From Scortum barcoo (Eukaryota > Chordata > Actinopteri > Centrarchiformes > Terapontidae): a stretch of DNA of 64,000 nt. Positions 22,386-34,844 of this stretch are shown here, piece by piece. The stretch covers positions 24,125,010 through 24,189,009 of the forward strand of contig CM041543.1 in the NCBI GenBank assembly GCA_023238725.1, read 5' to 3'. A model generated the notes under the pieces. It was given only the letters and a program-made list of their open reading frames with translations. It was not told the origin of the DNA and made no database searches. Each line of letters starts with the position of its first letter. Positions within the stretch are counted from its first letter, which is position 1. A program made the position numbers and the translations under genes.

Positions 22386-23142
22386 ATGGAAACGACCCTG
22401 CGAGAGGTTTATTATGATCCGGCTAATCCCGGGGGCCTTGGAAGCGTGTCTAAACTCTGCAAGGCAGTCGGGGATCTCACGGGCGTGACACCGGCTCTGC
22501 CCTTCAAGTGAAGCGCTTTTTACTGGGTCAAGATGTGTACACTCTTCATGCTAAAGCCGCTAGGCATTTTCCAAGAAACAGGGTGTTGGTCAGCGGTATA
22601 GACAAACAGTTTCAAATGGATCTCTGGTTGACATGAGTGAATATTCTACGGAGAACGATGACGTGCGTTACCTGCTGACGTGCATCGATGTATTTTCTAA
22701 ATATGCGTGGGTCAGGTGTCTTAAAAATAAAACCGGATCCTCTGTTACAAATGCGTTTAAAGACATTTTGAGCAAGGGCCGCGTGCCCTTAAAACTCCAA
22801 ACGGACGAGGGCACAGAGTTTTATAATAAACAGTTTCAGCGATTATTGGATCAATATAAAATCAAGCATTTTTCGACTTCAAATGAAACCAAAGCCAGCG
22901 TTGTGGAGCGATTTAACAGGACCTTCAAGACTCGTATGTGGAGATACTTAACGTCTGTCAACTCTCGTAGATATGTAGACGCGCTGCAGGATTTAGTTAA
23001 TGCCTATAACAAATCTTATCACAGATCAATAAAGATGGAGCCTGTTGCCGTAAATACAGACAATGAGAAAACTGTTCACAATCATCATGGTGGGGAATTT
23101 GTAAACATGTTTTGGGAGCTGGTCGCAGGCCAAGACTCCTAG
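22386..23142 (+). pseudogene. Polinton retroviral-type integrase
   Basis: The gene starts at ATG 22,386 (a METTLREVYYDP-type N-terminus, as in fish Polinton integrases), shifts frame near 22,510 and again near 22,630, then stays open to 23,142. The catalytic core is recognisable: Asp in TCIDVFSKYAW, Asp in LQTDEGTEF about 60 residues later, and Glu in KASVVERFNRT 35 residues after that, giving the DDE triad of the RNase H fold. The enzyme would insert the element into host DNA. The chromodomain-like C-terminus is not evident before the stop. The two frame breaks make this copy inactive as read. Confidence 0.85.
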
Positions 23143-23249
23143 GAAATCTGTACCCTGAATAATTTTTCTTTTAACAATACTGGTTAATTCTATAGTATTC
23201 ATGGTGGGTTTTTTAGTAGTAGTCCAAAAGTATACTACTCTACCAGTCA

Positions 23250-24522
23250 GTAGAATGTGTGAAGACAGAACTGGATCTGTTCACCGTCCCATACACCCAG
23301 ACATCTATCGAAAAATCTACATTCGTTGAAACCCCCAATTTCGGCGATAACAGACACGGGGCCTCTGGAGTTTTATATATCAGCCAGCGGGGAAGATTAT
23401 CTGGATCTGAATGACACCTATTTGTTTACCCGCGTGAGAATTACAAACGCAGATGGCACAAATCTGGCTAACTTGATGCAAATGTGGGTTTTATAAACTA
23501 TCTGGGATGCGCCCTTTTTTCGCAGGTAGATGATAATGTTGGGGGACAAGCTTATAACACAATCCTCCAACACGTATCCATACCGAGGAATAATTGAATG
23601 TTTGATCAACTATGGAAAAGACACTCTGGACACACAGTTTAGCACGGCGCTGTTTTGTAAAGACACCAGCGGTCATATGAATGAGGCGTCGATAGACGGG
23701 AACAACGAGGGGCTGGCGGCCAGAGAGGCAGATACACGGGAAACAGCCGTATTGTTGAACTGATCGCTCCAATACACGCAGATTTGTTTTTTCAGGAAAA
23801 ACTCATGCTGAATGGCGTGGATGTTTCTCTAAAATTTATACGCTCAAAAGATGAACTTGCCCTAATGACGGCTGCAAACGCGCAATACCAGGTTAAGATT
23901 GTAAAGAAGGTGTCTGTGGCTCCTACCGTCAGGTTAGCCCACAGCCAGGGCTCTACAGCACACCAACGCTAAATACGCTATAGACAGGGTGGCGTTAAAG
24001 ACGTTCTCCATCCCCGCCGGAACAAGGGTGTGCAATCAGGAAAATCTCTACATAGGGCAGATTCCTAAATTTATCATAGTCGGATTTGTGGATAATGAGG
24101 GATATACCGGGAGCTATACACGCAACCCCTTTAATTTTTTCAACACTACGACACAGAATACATGAGTATATACGCCGACGGCCAGCCGTTCCCTGCGAAG
24201 CCTTTTCAGCCGCTTTTTCAGAGAGGGCAGTACGCAAGAGAGTATTATCAGCTGATACAGACTACCGGATTCGCCAGCTAAAGGATAGATCCCTGGCTAT
24301 ATTACGTGAGGATTTGGAGCAGGATACGCTCTGTTTTGCTTTAACTTGGAGCCGGATGAAGGGTGTTCGGGAAATGTGTCGTTGATTAAAACAGGCAACG
24401 TCAGGCTGGAAGCCCGTTTCAGAGTGCCACTGCCGCGCACCGTCAATCTCATTTGTTATTCTGTTTTTGATTCTGTTATCGAGGTATCAAACAAGAGACA
24501 AGTACTTTTGGACTACTACTAA
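23250..24522 (+). pseudogene. Polinton major capsid protein (double jelly roll), frame-broken
   Basis: The reading begins near 23,250 with a KTELDLFTVP-like start and passes through several frames (23,530-23,763, 23,790-23,970 and onward) to a stop at 24,522. Landmarks are GEDYLDLNDTYL, then KLITQSSNTYPYR, then DTLDTQFSTALFCKDT, the conserved order of the Polinton/adintovirus hexon-like capsid protein often annotated as 'F54H12.2-like'. At least four frame breaks occur. The product would form the icosahedral shell of the presumed virion. The gene lies between integrase and protease, as is usual for such elements. Confidence 0.8.
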
Positions 24523-24534
24523 AAAAAAAACACC

Positions 24535-24865
24535 ATGAATACTATAGAATTAACCAGTATTGTTAAAAGAAAAATTATTCAGGGTACAGATTTTCTAGGC
24601 CTCCGACCAGCTCCCAAAACGTGTTTACACCTTTACACCTTTCCCATCATGATGGTTGTGAACACACACCCCTCTGCCACGCCCGGCGAGCACTGGTTGG
24701 CTGTTTATATCGCAAAGGACAAACGAGGATATTTCTTCGACAGTTTTGTTAACTCACCTGATTGTGACAAATTTCCTGCGCAGATTATGAAGTTTCTTAA
24801 GAAAAACTGCTGCGCCAATGTATTGTATTCTGGAAGACAGGTTCAGAGCGAATTTGCTAAGATAA
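24535..24865 (+). pseudogene. Polinton adenain-type cysteine protease, 3' truncated
   Basis: The ORF starts at ATG 24,535, 12 bp after the capsid stop. It has the adenovirus-protease layout: GEHWLAVYI with the catalytic His (about residue 62) and GYFFDSF with the following acidic residue. The catalytic Gln...Cys half is missing because a LINE begins at about 24,860, within the codons after QVQSEF. This enzyme normally matures capsid precursors. A 39-codon open frame beyond the LINE (25,902-26,021) may be its tail or the next gene. Confidence 0.8.
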
Positions 24866-25875
24866 GATAAGATAAGATCTTTTATTGATCCCACAGTGGG
24901 GAAATTCCACTGTTCACAGCAGCTCAAAAAACAAGTAAAAGAGACATTAAATATAGATAGAAGAAAAAACACACAAGACATAAAAAACAGTATTTACAAT
25001 AAATAGTGAAAATAAGTAATAATAATAACAGAAAAAAAAGAAAAAAACAGAAACAGAAACAGTATTTATATACACAGCCTCACCCAGTTAGATGTGCTGT
25101 GGTGAGGTGTTATTGCACAGGTGAATATGGATATGTAGCAGATATGACTGAATAGTAGAGTAAATGAGTGGAATGCAAAAAAGACCATAAAGTGCATGGC
25201 TAGGACATCAGTAAACATCAGTAAACATCAGTGCAATGATGAAACATCAGTAAACATCAGTCCTACTGTGGTATGGAAGTGTTTGTTACGATGACAAAGG
25301 TTTATAGTGCAGCATTAAACAATCTGATGGTGTTTGGGATGAAGGACCTGTGGAAGCTCCTTCCTACACCTTGGGTGTCTGAGTCTGTTGCTGAAGGAGC
25401 TGCTTAAGGCCCCACACAGTCTGATGCAGAGGGTGGGAGGTGTTGTCCATGATGGTGGACAGTTTGGCCAGAGCCCTCCTCTCCCCATCACCTCGATGGA
25501 GTCCAGGGGCAGCCACAGACTGAGCTGGCTCTTTTAATCAGTCTGTTGAGCCTCTTCTTGTCCCGCTCAGAACACCCCCTACCCAGCAGACCACTGCATA
25601 GGAGACCACAGACACCACCACAGTCTCATGAACAGTCCTCTAAAGGTCAGCAGTGGCCTGCACACACACACCAAAGATCCCAGCCTCCTCAGCATGTAAA
25701 AGACGACTCTGACCCCTCTTGTAGAGCGAGTCAGTGTTGTTGTCAGTCCAGTCCAGTTTGTTATTTAAATGAACACCCAGGTACTTGTACGTCCTCACTC
25801 TCTCGATGTCAGCACTGTGTGTTTTTCTTGTGCCAAATCCAAAAAGGAATGACTTACACACAAGTCATAAATAAA
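24856..25875 (-). mobile_element. 5'-truncated CR1/L2-like LINE, minus strand
   Basis: The 3' end is the (GATAA)n run at 24,858 followed by GATCTTTTATTGATCCCAC, typical of fish LINE tails. The RT C-terminus lies at 25,640-25,861 on the minus strand (YKYLGVHLNNKLDW, then LYKRGQSRL), closely resembling the LINE fragment at 48,590-49,160. It includes a short CATCAGTAAA minisatellite at 25,205-25,262. It interrupts the Polinton protease. Confidence 0.8.
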
Positions 25876-25901
25876 CATGTACGGGACTAATCTAATGTGT
25901 A

Positions 25902-26021
25902 ATGATGCAATGGTTTGTCGATTTGTCAACAAAATACGCCCCGTCTCTGTATGCCGCGGGTATAATTTTACATGTGTACAATGTGGAAAATGATGTTTGT
26001 AACAATGATGATTCTAAATAA
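25902..26021 (+). CDS. Short open frame after the LINE, possible Polinton protein tail
   Basis: A 39-codon frame (MMQWFVDLSTKYAPS start, NNDDSK end) directly downstream of the LINE junction. Its strand agrees with the protease, so it may be the displaced protease C-terminus or the start of another element gene. There is no family evidence. Confidence 0.3.
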   Translation: MMQWFVDLSTKYAPSLYAAGIILHVYNVENDVCNNDDSK

Positions 26022-27520
26022 ATAAATTCTTGATCTGGGATTTTTAGACAGTAATGTTACCCAGTCTATGAAAGTTGGATGAAGCCCAAAAACCTCCAAT
26101 GTGCGATATAGAAAGCTCCATTTTACCCAGTCAAATGTCTTTTGTGCATCTAAACTGAGCATCATAGTAGGCTGTCTGTTGTCTTTAGTACATCATATGA
26201 GATTTAATGCCCTCCTGATATTGTTAGCACCTTGTCTTCCCACAATAAACCTGTTTGATCCGGATTGATTAGTTTTGGTGTTTTGCCTCCTCTACAGATA
26301 ATCTTGGTAAGTGTAGTCTCTCCAGGATTACTTGTGTTTTGTCCCCTGTGTGATTTGGCTCTGAATCATCATATATCTCTCCATCTATCTCTGATGGTTT
26401 TGCCACAAGTTGTTTAGAGTTAGGGTGCCTTATTTTTTGTAGCATCCTGTTTGTTTGGCCCTTTCTAATTTGAAAAGCTAATAACCGGCTAGCCCTGTTT
26501 CCCATCTCATAATACCTCTGATTAGTAAAACATAGAGCCCTTCAGCTCTGTATGTTAACAGCTCATCTAACCTACTTCTTCATTTCTTCAGTTCGAGGAA
26601 TATTGAAGTATCTGCTGTTCTTTTCTGTTCTGATTCATCATCTTTAACAGTTTTTCTTCTTCCAGCTGAGCTTTTTTTAACCTGGATGATATTTCTATTA
26701 TTTTCCCTCTAATCGCTGCCTTCCCCCCGTCACATAGAATAGATGGAGATACTTCCCCGTTATCATTTATTCACAAGTGTTCCTTCAGATTTAGTTTGAT
26801 TTCCTTCAGCACCTTATCATCTGCTAACAGTGACACACTGAGCCTCCAATATTTAAACAGAGATTGGTTACCCATATCTCTGGTTAGCGTAACAGGAGCA
26901 TGGTCTCTTATCGTTATAGTGTCTCTGCCACAGTCCTGAACTTTATGTATATGTTGTTGTGATGAGTAGAAAACATCCATTCTTCAATAACTCCCATGTG
27001 GATTAGAGTAAAAGGTGAAATCCTTCCCTCTAGGATTATTATATCTCCATGGATCAGTGAGGCCGAACTCCTTCATGACATTATTTAATACTCTGGATGT
27101 TTTTGTGTTGGCTCCCTGTTCTGGTGGTAACCTGTCTAATTTGCATTTCTGTACCGTGTTGAAATCTCCCCCAATTAGTATCATCCCTTCATCACTATTT
27201 GCAAATACATTGGCTGTTTTTTAAAGGACGTCTCCTTCTCCTCCACTGGGGCAGAAACATTTAGTAGAGATATATTCATATCTCCTCTGGAACTTCTCTT
27301 TTCTCTCTTTTTCTGCAGGAAATGGTACAGATTTATGAATTAGACTGGCTACTGGCTCTCTTTTAAAGCTGCTCTATAATAACAAGGAGACAACATGACT
27401 CCCAAAAGTCCCACAACGGAGAGCTGTGACAAAGTCTCTCCGGGAAATCTACTGTATTTGGCAGATATCCAGATGAATGAAGCCCAACTATTTCCGCATT
27501 TGTCCAAAAGTTTGATCTTT
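26022..27520 (-). mobile_element. L1/Tx1-like LINE remnant, minus strand
   Basis: On the minus strand: endonuclease (26,984-27,184, with IGGDFNTV and the DPWRYNNP segment), then DHAPVTLT (26,771-26,980), a linker (26,269-26,505, with GNRASRLLAFQIRK) and RT (25,968-26,165, with SLDAQKTFDWVKWSFL, a decayed catalytic motif). The 3' half of RT is missing and the parts are in different frames. Confidence 0.75.
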
Positions 27521-29465
27521 CATCAGTCCGCCATGTTTGTGAGCAAGACTAAACCATAACGCACTCGCTTTTCCTCACCATCACTCCCCGAGCTTCTACT
27601 GAACAAACATGCTCAGAGTCACAAACAGACTGACAGCAAAGAAAAGAAAGCACACAAACTACACAGACCATCTTACACGTATGAAGCCTAAAAAAAGTGG
27701 CTATTGAACCGACCCGGTTGATGCACAGTTAACGTGGCAGCAGTCTCTCACATTATTTAAAGTTCATATTCTTACCGGCTGCCTCTCTGGATTTGACACA
27801 TGAATCAGTCCTGCACAGTTTGACCGTCCTGACAGCACAAACATGCTCCTTTCTGCTCACCTGCTTGTGGAGGTTTCTTTACTTTCGCTTTTGACGCTGC
27901 GTGGTGCCTTCAAATGCTGCAGGCCGCGCTCGGACAGATTGGCTCCATCCGGTCAGAGATCTGAAGTTTTCACACTTCGTTTGTTCCCGAGAAACCTCCA
28001 GTTTGACTTCACACTTCAAATGAAGCGGTGCTTTGTTCTCCAACGATGCTCAAACAATATGTATCAAAGCTGGGACATAATATAGTGCACAAGTTTTATT
28101 TATTAAATTACCACTTGTGTAAAACTATTTTGAAATCGCGCCAACAGGGGGCGCCGTCAGTTCCAAACATGTGACTGAGCCTGGTACAGATTTGTCCATA
28201 AATCAATGACAGTTTGTCCAAACATCACCAAACTTTATTATGTTGAAGTAAGTTTGTAAAATTATCTTAAAATTGGACAATAGGGGGCGCCTCAAATCTT
28301 TTCCATATGGATTTACAGTATTTTTCTATTTTTCTGTGACTTTAATTTTGAAACTGTTCTTGTTACTTAATGCTGACTTCAACATAAAGTTGAGTGCATA
28401 TATTTGTAGAAGTGATCTTGTGTCTCTGCGTGCAGTTTGCAGTAACATGAATCAGGACTTATTCAGTGTGTTCTCAGTGTAACATTGGTACAGTAATGAA
28501 TGGATTTACACACAGTCTCAGTGTCTTTGGATGGATGTTGTGGCAGAGTAAAATCTGCTGCTAGTGTCACAACCTGATCTTTGAAAACTGATATATTGTC
28601 ATTTGCCTTTAATATTTCTGATTTCTGATGAACTGCACACACTCGAGAGGTTCATTTAGTCACAATGAACAATATGGAGACCAGAGTAATAATCTGACTT
28701 TTTGTAGTGGAGAATAGTCTAACAAATGACTATTTCAGTTGCAGGAACAATATTACAGTGAGCCATTGCAAAGTACTCAGTGATGACCTTACTTCATTTT
28801 ATTTGATCAAATAAACAGCGTAGGTGCTGTTTTTCATTTTCATGCTCATTTATGAAGTGAAACATCACAAATAGGGGGAAGGTAAATGAGCATGAATCAG
28901 AATGAAACAGTCTTTAATTGATTAACAATCCTAAATTTGGATAATTTCTGTCTTATTGTCCTTACTCATGGTCACCTGATTTTCAGTCTTATTGCTATTT
29001 CTGCCTGTTTGCTGTGGTCCTACCTGCTCAGTATTAAAAAGTCTGAAGAAACCAGAACTGCTTTAATCAACAATATGACAGAGGACATCACAGGAGATTG
29101 TAATCCTGACTTTGATTCATTTTTACTGTAGTATAGTTTTCTTATTGACCTTTAAACCTGTATTCTATTCACAAAATCCTTTTTCCACATCTACACCACA
29201 TCAGAACAAAACCCATTCTACTTAAGACTCAAATCTGGACTAGTATAAACTAAAATATCAGTGTGGAATAATAAAAGTAATTTGGAATCAATAATAAATA
29301 ACTACGACCACATTGACCATATCAATACTTGGTAAAGTTGAAGGATTTTGGAGTTCTGCATAGAAGAGGTTGGCAGCATTTTGTGCAACATTAAAGAGAC
29401 CAACATGTATAAAACACACAATATGAAACCTAAATAATGTCACTAAAATCTTACTTAAAGAACAA
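27521..29465. other. Unassigned region with a diverged tandem repeat
   Basis: No supported gene. Between 28,105 and 28,292 two diverged copies of a segment of about 130-145 bp both end in AGGGGGCGCC (28,145-28,155 and 28,281-28,291). The remainder is AT-rich. Confidence 0.45.
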
Positions 29466-29470
29466 CAGGG

Positions 29471-32400
29471 AAGATGGCGGCGCGTGTAGACGCAGCGACC
29501 CCACGCTCTCCCGACAATGCGTTGTTTTGTTTGTCAAACAAGTGTTTGTCTGAAAGTTTTTCCTGTCAGTTTACGTCGGAATATGTGTACAGTCGACAAG
29601 CTCTCCTACACATTCGTTTTGAACACGGAATTGGAGAACTCACTAAGGGAACTGGGACTAACACGCTGGCCTGCTAACCCACCGGACTCGCCCGCTACCC
29701 CTCCCCCAGAAAGGAGGCGTCGAAAGCGGTGTGCCAGGACGAGGAAGCGGGGCAAGCGCGGAGGTGTCCGAGCTAGGCTAGAGGCTAAGCCAACTCACCC
29801 AGCCATATCCTTCCATCGATATGGACAATAAAATGGATCCTTCGACTTCTGAGATCAGCGAACCGTAAAGTGAGTGACTGTTGTGTGCTTGTGTTCACTA
29901 AAACATGGCTAAATGGCAGCACTCCGGACTCAGCAATACAACTGGAGCAGCTAACATGCTACAGATCAGACAGGGCTCTCGCAGAAGGAGGGAAAACACG
30001 TGGTGGTGGAGTCTGTGTTTACATCCGCGAAGCATGGTGCCGGGATGCCTCTGTAGTATACAAACACTGCTCACCTCTGGCGGAGTTCATGATCGTGAAG
30101 TGTCGCCCTTTTTACTTGCCAAGGGAAATAAGTTCGATCCTGCTGGTTGCCACTTATATTCCCCCAACGAACAACAACAGCGATAGAAGGGCGGCACTAA
30201 ATGAACTGTACCAGGCTATCAGTGAACAACAAACAGCACAACCAGACGGTTTCATCATCCTTGCTGGAGACTTCAACCATGCTGATCTCAAAACTGTCCT
30301 TCCAAGTTTTCATCAACACATAAATTTTCCAACAAGAGGGGACAACACCTTGGACTTTGTTTACACTCAGCACAAAGGAGCATACAAGGCCACCCCCCTC
30401 CCCACATCGGCGCCTCTGATCACCTCACCATTATGCTAATGCCTGCATACAGACAGAGAGTGAAAGTCATCAAACCTGTTCTGAAAGAAGTAAGGGTGTG
30501 GCCACAGGAAGCAACCTCTGCTCTACAGGACTGTTTTGGGACAACAGACTGGGAAATGTTCAAGGAAGCAGCTACCTACAACAATCTCATAGATGTTGAA
30601 GAGTACACAGACACTGTGACCTCTTACATCACCAAATGCATAGACGACGTGACCCACATCAAGAGCATCACCACTCGAGCTAACCGAAAGCCATGGCTGA
30701 CAGGAAGACGTCCACAGGCTGCTGAAGGCCAGAGACAAGGCCTTCAAAGCTGGGGATGAATCAGCTCTGAGAACAGCGAGAGCCAACCTGTCCCGTGGCA
30801 TCAGGAAAGCAAAACAAGATTACACAAACAAGATAACCTCCCACTTCAAGGACAGCAAGAATGAACAGAGCCTATGGCAGGGCATTCAGGCCATTACGGA
30901 CTACAAACCTGCACCACGGAGCTGTGAGAGCCACATCACTCTGCTCAACAACCTGAACAAATTCTTTGCTCGCTTTGAGGAACAAAACACCACTTGCCCG
31001 CAGAAAACATCACCACCTTCACACGACCAGCCCCTGTGCCTGTCCTGCTGTCAGCGTAAAGAGGACACTCTCCGCCATCAACACCCGGAAAGCAGCGGGT
31101 CCAGACAACATCCCTGGTAGTGTGCTGAAAGAATGCGCAGAGGAGCTGAAAGATGTCTTCACAGACATCTTTAACACCTCCCTGAGGCAAGCCACTGTGC
31201 CATCAGGCTTCAAAGCTGCCACTATCATACCTGTGCCAAAGAAATCATCCCCATCCTGCTTCAACGACTACCGTCCTGTGGCACTGACACCCATTATCAT
31301 GAAGTGCTTTGAACGACTAGTCTTGTCACACATCAAATCCACCCTGCCCCCAGCTTGGACCCGTACCAGTTCGCATACAGAGCAAAACGATCCACAGACG
31401 ATGCAATTTGCTCTGCCCTCCACCCAGCGCTCACCCATCTGGACAAGAAAGACTCATATGTGAGAATGCTGTTCATTGATTTCAGCTCAGCGTTCAACAC
31501 CATAATACCACAACAACTTATCTGCAAACTGGACAAACTGGGCCTCAGCACCTCCCTCTGCAACTGGCTGCTGGATTTCCTCAGCCAAAGGCCTCAAGCG
31601 GTGCGTGTTGGCAACAACATCTCAAGCAGCATCACCCTGAGCACAGGGGACCCCACAAGGCTGTGTGCTCAGCCCTCTCCTCTTTACCCTGCTGACACAT
31701 GACTGCACACCAACCCACAGCTCCAACCACCTGGTGAAGTTTGCAGATGACACGACACTGGTGGGCCTCATCACCAAAGGCGACGAGACCCACTACAGGA
31801 AAAAGGTGCAGCTGCTGACCAGATGGTGCAAAGACAACAACCTCCTGCTAAACGTCAGTAAGACCAAAGAGATTGTTGTCAGCTTCCAGAGAGGCCACAC
31901 CCAACACCACCCACTGACCTATCGACAGTGCTGCAGTGGAAAGGGTGAGCAGCACCAAGTTCCTGGGTGTGCACATCAGTGACGACCTCTCCTGGACCAC
32001 CAACACTGCATCACTGGCCAAGAAAGCACAGCAGCGTCTCTCTACTTCCTGCGCAAACTGAAGCGGGCAAGTGCTCCACCACCCATCATGACCACATTCC
32101 TACAGAGGAACCATTGAGAGCATCCTTACCAGCTGCATCACTGTTTGGGGCGGGAGCTACACTGTCCACAACAGAAAAGCTCTACAACGCATCGTGAGAA
32201 CAGCTGAGAGGATAATTGGTGTACCACTCCCCTCCCTGCAAGACCTATACACCACCCGCCTTACCCGAAAAGCCATCACAATCGTCAACGATGCAAGTCA
32301 CCCTGCACACAGTCTGTTCAGTCTCCTGCCCTCTGGGAAGAGGTACAGGAGTCTCCGCTCCCGCACCACCAGACTCACGAACAGCTTCATCCACCAGGCT

Positions 32401-33035
32401 GTGAGGCTGCTGAACTCTCCCTCCCCTCCCCACTCCCAGCCCCAGCCAGAAGGAGCACCAGGCTGGGAGGAGGAGTCTAGGAACACTGGACCCCCCCCCC
32501 ACTCCCTCCCCACCCAACTGAGACTCTAAACACTGGACCCCCCCTCTCTCCCCACCCAACTGAGACTCTAAATATGCAAATTGCACTCATCTGTTGCTAA
32601 CTGTTATTTATTTATACTTATATTTATATTTGCACTACCCAATTTACTATTACTACTACCATCCAAGTACTGTCTATAAGGAAACATTTTGCACTAAAAC
32701 CCTACATTTACAACAACAACTACCTCTAAATGCATACAGCTGAAACACTGTGTTGTCCTGTCCTGTCATTCCCTGCTATGTTAGCAGCGGACTTTGTGTA
32801 CTCTATGTCTTGTCTTGTCATACCTTAGTTAGTTTAGCAGCATTAGGTGAAAGTAGCCTTAAGTTACTGCACTTTAAATATTTATTTATGCTAAATTTTT
32901 CTTTAGAACTTGTCTTGTTGTGCATCTGCACTTTACTGTTGTCCATGTAACGCATAGGATATTGTGAGAAACGTAATTTCGATTCCTTTGTATGTCAAGC
33001 ACATGTGAAGAAATTGACAAATAAAAACTGACTCT
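29471..33035 (+). mobile_element. Nearly full-length CR1/L2-like LINE
   Basis: It starts at AAGATGGCGGCGCG (29,471) and ends near AATAAAAACTGACTCTGA (33,030). The parts in order are ORF1-like basic protein (29,517-29,831, with ERRRRKRCARTRKRGKR), endonuclease (29,870-30,440, with FIILAGDFNHADL), linker (30,433-30,960), RT (30,966-31,982, with GPDNIPGSVLKE, IDFSSAFNTI and FADDTTLVGL) and a C-terminal part (31,967-32,530). Frame breaks occur around 30,425, 30,705, 31,085, 31,355, 31,655, 31,945 and 32,105. A 50-bp tandem duplication with C-runs sits at 32,470-32,575. It is about 3.5 kb, so almost complete. Confidence 0.85.
29870..32530 (+). pseudogene. LINE ORF2 (endonuclease-RT), frame-broken
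   Basis: The endonuclease, RT and C-terminal domains are all recognisable and in order but split among several frames. The second RT catalytic motif FADDT is intact (31,741-31,755). The GTPQGCVLSPLL-type motif is disrupted by a base loss near 31,655. It is the closest in the window to an intact LINE gene of its clade. Confidence 0.75.
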
Positions 33036-33529
33036 GAGAAATCCTTGTTGTCGGACTGAAGCTGACGATGTAACAGAGATGAGATGTTCTCCTTCAGCCT
33101 CCAGATGTCGATCGGCTGTTCGCTGCTGTAAAGTTTCCTGCTTGGATTTCAGCTTTACTCGGGGACACGTGAGGACTCTGAATCATTCAGGAACAAAGCA
33201 CAACTTCTCATTTCGCTGGAGTTTCTGTCCCTGATCATAAAACCCTGTGGAGAGCGTTCACAGCTTTAAAACTTCAGCTCCTTATTCTAACACTTCTTCT
33301 TTTAACTGGTGAAATCCAAAATGTCTGCAGGTTCCTTTACTTCTTACTGATACTGATGACTGAAGTCTGATGAATCAGACGGCTGTTAAAAAGAAAAGAC
33401 AGAGTGAGCAGTTCACCAGTTTTTTTTTATTTTTATTATTTTATTATCTGTTCCTGTGTAAATTTCACTCACAGCCAGAAACTGAGCATTAATCCAGCAG
33501 CTGTGTCTCTATTAGAGGAAACCCTGTTA

Positions 33530-33583
<54 letters not shown>

Positions 33584-34840
33584 ATGTCTGGTCTTTGTTG
33601 GGATGTTCTTGTGTGTCTGTAACTTCATGAGCTCACCTGACCTGAGAGCAAACGGTTCTCAGGACATTGTTTTTCATTCCGATCTGATTCATGTGTATTT
33701 GATGTTCAGAGATAAAAAGTGAGCTTGTTTTGATCAAACTCTAAACTCCTCTGTTATTTTTCTTATCACATGCACACACACCTACACATCGTCCACACAA
33801 AACTCACACAGTCACTCCTTGAAGAGAATAAAAACATCAGGCATCTCGCAGTGTCACAAAGACGCCATCGTCAGGAAAAATCAAATAAAGTCTGCTTTAG
33901 TTTAGTTTTAGTAGACTTGAGTTTATGCAGCTGCACAAAACATGCATCAAAAGCAAACTTGAAGTCAGTCATTGATTTGTACCAGCCTGTAATAATTCCT
34001 ACCTATAGTTTCCAACTTGCATTTAATATATTGAAAGAAAAAAACTCTTTGTGTTTTTACACCATAATAAAATAGTGGCATCATCTAAATACAGTGGCAT
34101 TAAGGGGTTAAATTTTGATAGTTATTATTAGGACTCATGTTAGTTGAAAAAATGAACTCCATCAATTTGAATGAATGAATAACGTCTTGTAGTTTCTCAT
34201 TTACTGCTGTCTCAGAGTTTGGCTCCGCCACAACTTGCTCCAAGTATGTTATCTTATTTTGTCAGCGCGGTGAATTCAGCACAAAACTACATCTGTGAAA
34301 CCACGTCGGTAAAAGTCAAGGGGGGTTTCAGGCAGCGTTGGTGGGGCATTTTACTGAGGCAACTACTGCTACAGCTTCATTTGTAAGGGCTAGCGAAGGG
34401 CTGCTAGACAAGCACGTTTTCAAGTGTTTGTGGTGAGTGGTTCGGACTTTATCGATGACTTTTAGAGTCTCTGAAGGCTCATGTGAAGTGTTCTGCTGTC
34501 ACGGAGGAAATAACGGCACAACGCGTGAAAACAAGTCACACTAACTGAAGTCTCAGACGTTTTCTTCATAGAAACAAAGTGGAAAAAGTGGTTTTAAAAA
34601 TGTACATTACATCATCATCATTAGGCAGCTATAGGTTGTTTTTTTCCAAGGTATTAATTAGAACAAGTCTGCCATGACAAGATTAGTGGTCTGAGCTGCA
34701 TTTGCTGCTGGATTGGACAGAATAGTACCAATACGTCAGCTTAGCACCTTTTTGTTGTAGAACTTATAGAGAGTGGTGCCAGGATACATAGACCTTTGGC
34801 TTTTTTGCTGGGTATGATTCTGTGTCTTTGTTTTCTCTAG
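33036..34840. other. Unassigned DNA with a GT microsatellite
   Basis: A (GT)n run of about 46 bp lies at 33,535-33,581. I see no supported gene. The stretch 34,200-34,500, with several CpGs, could be the first-exon region of the following pseudogene. Confidence 0.4.
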
Positions 34841-34844
34841 AGGA

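Larger units (their letters stand above)
16860..26021 (+). mobile_element. Polinton/Maverick (adintovirus-like) element remnant
   Basis: A plus-strand block of intron-poor genes whose codon use is unlike the surrounding AT-rich DNA. In order it carries a TATA promoter, unrecognised small genes (17,338-18,815), a retroviral-type integrase (22,386-23,142), a Polinton double-jelly-roll major capsid protein (23,250-24,522) and an adenovirus-type cysteine protease (24,535-24,865). This gene set is diagnostic of Polintons, the virus-like transposons related to adintoviruses. Protein-primed DNA polymerase B, packaging ATPase and minor capsid protein were not found, and no terminal inverted repeats could be defined. 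Two LINEs interrupt it and most genes have frame breaks, so it is a dead, incomplete copy. Confidence 0.85.
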
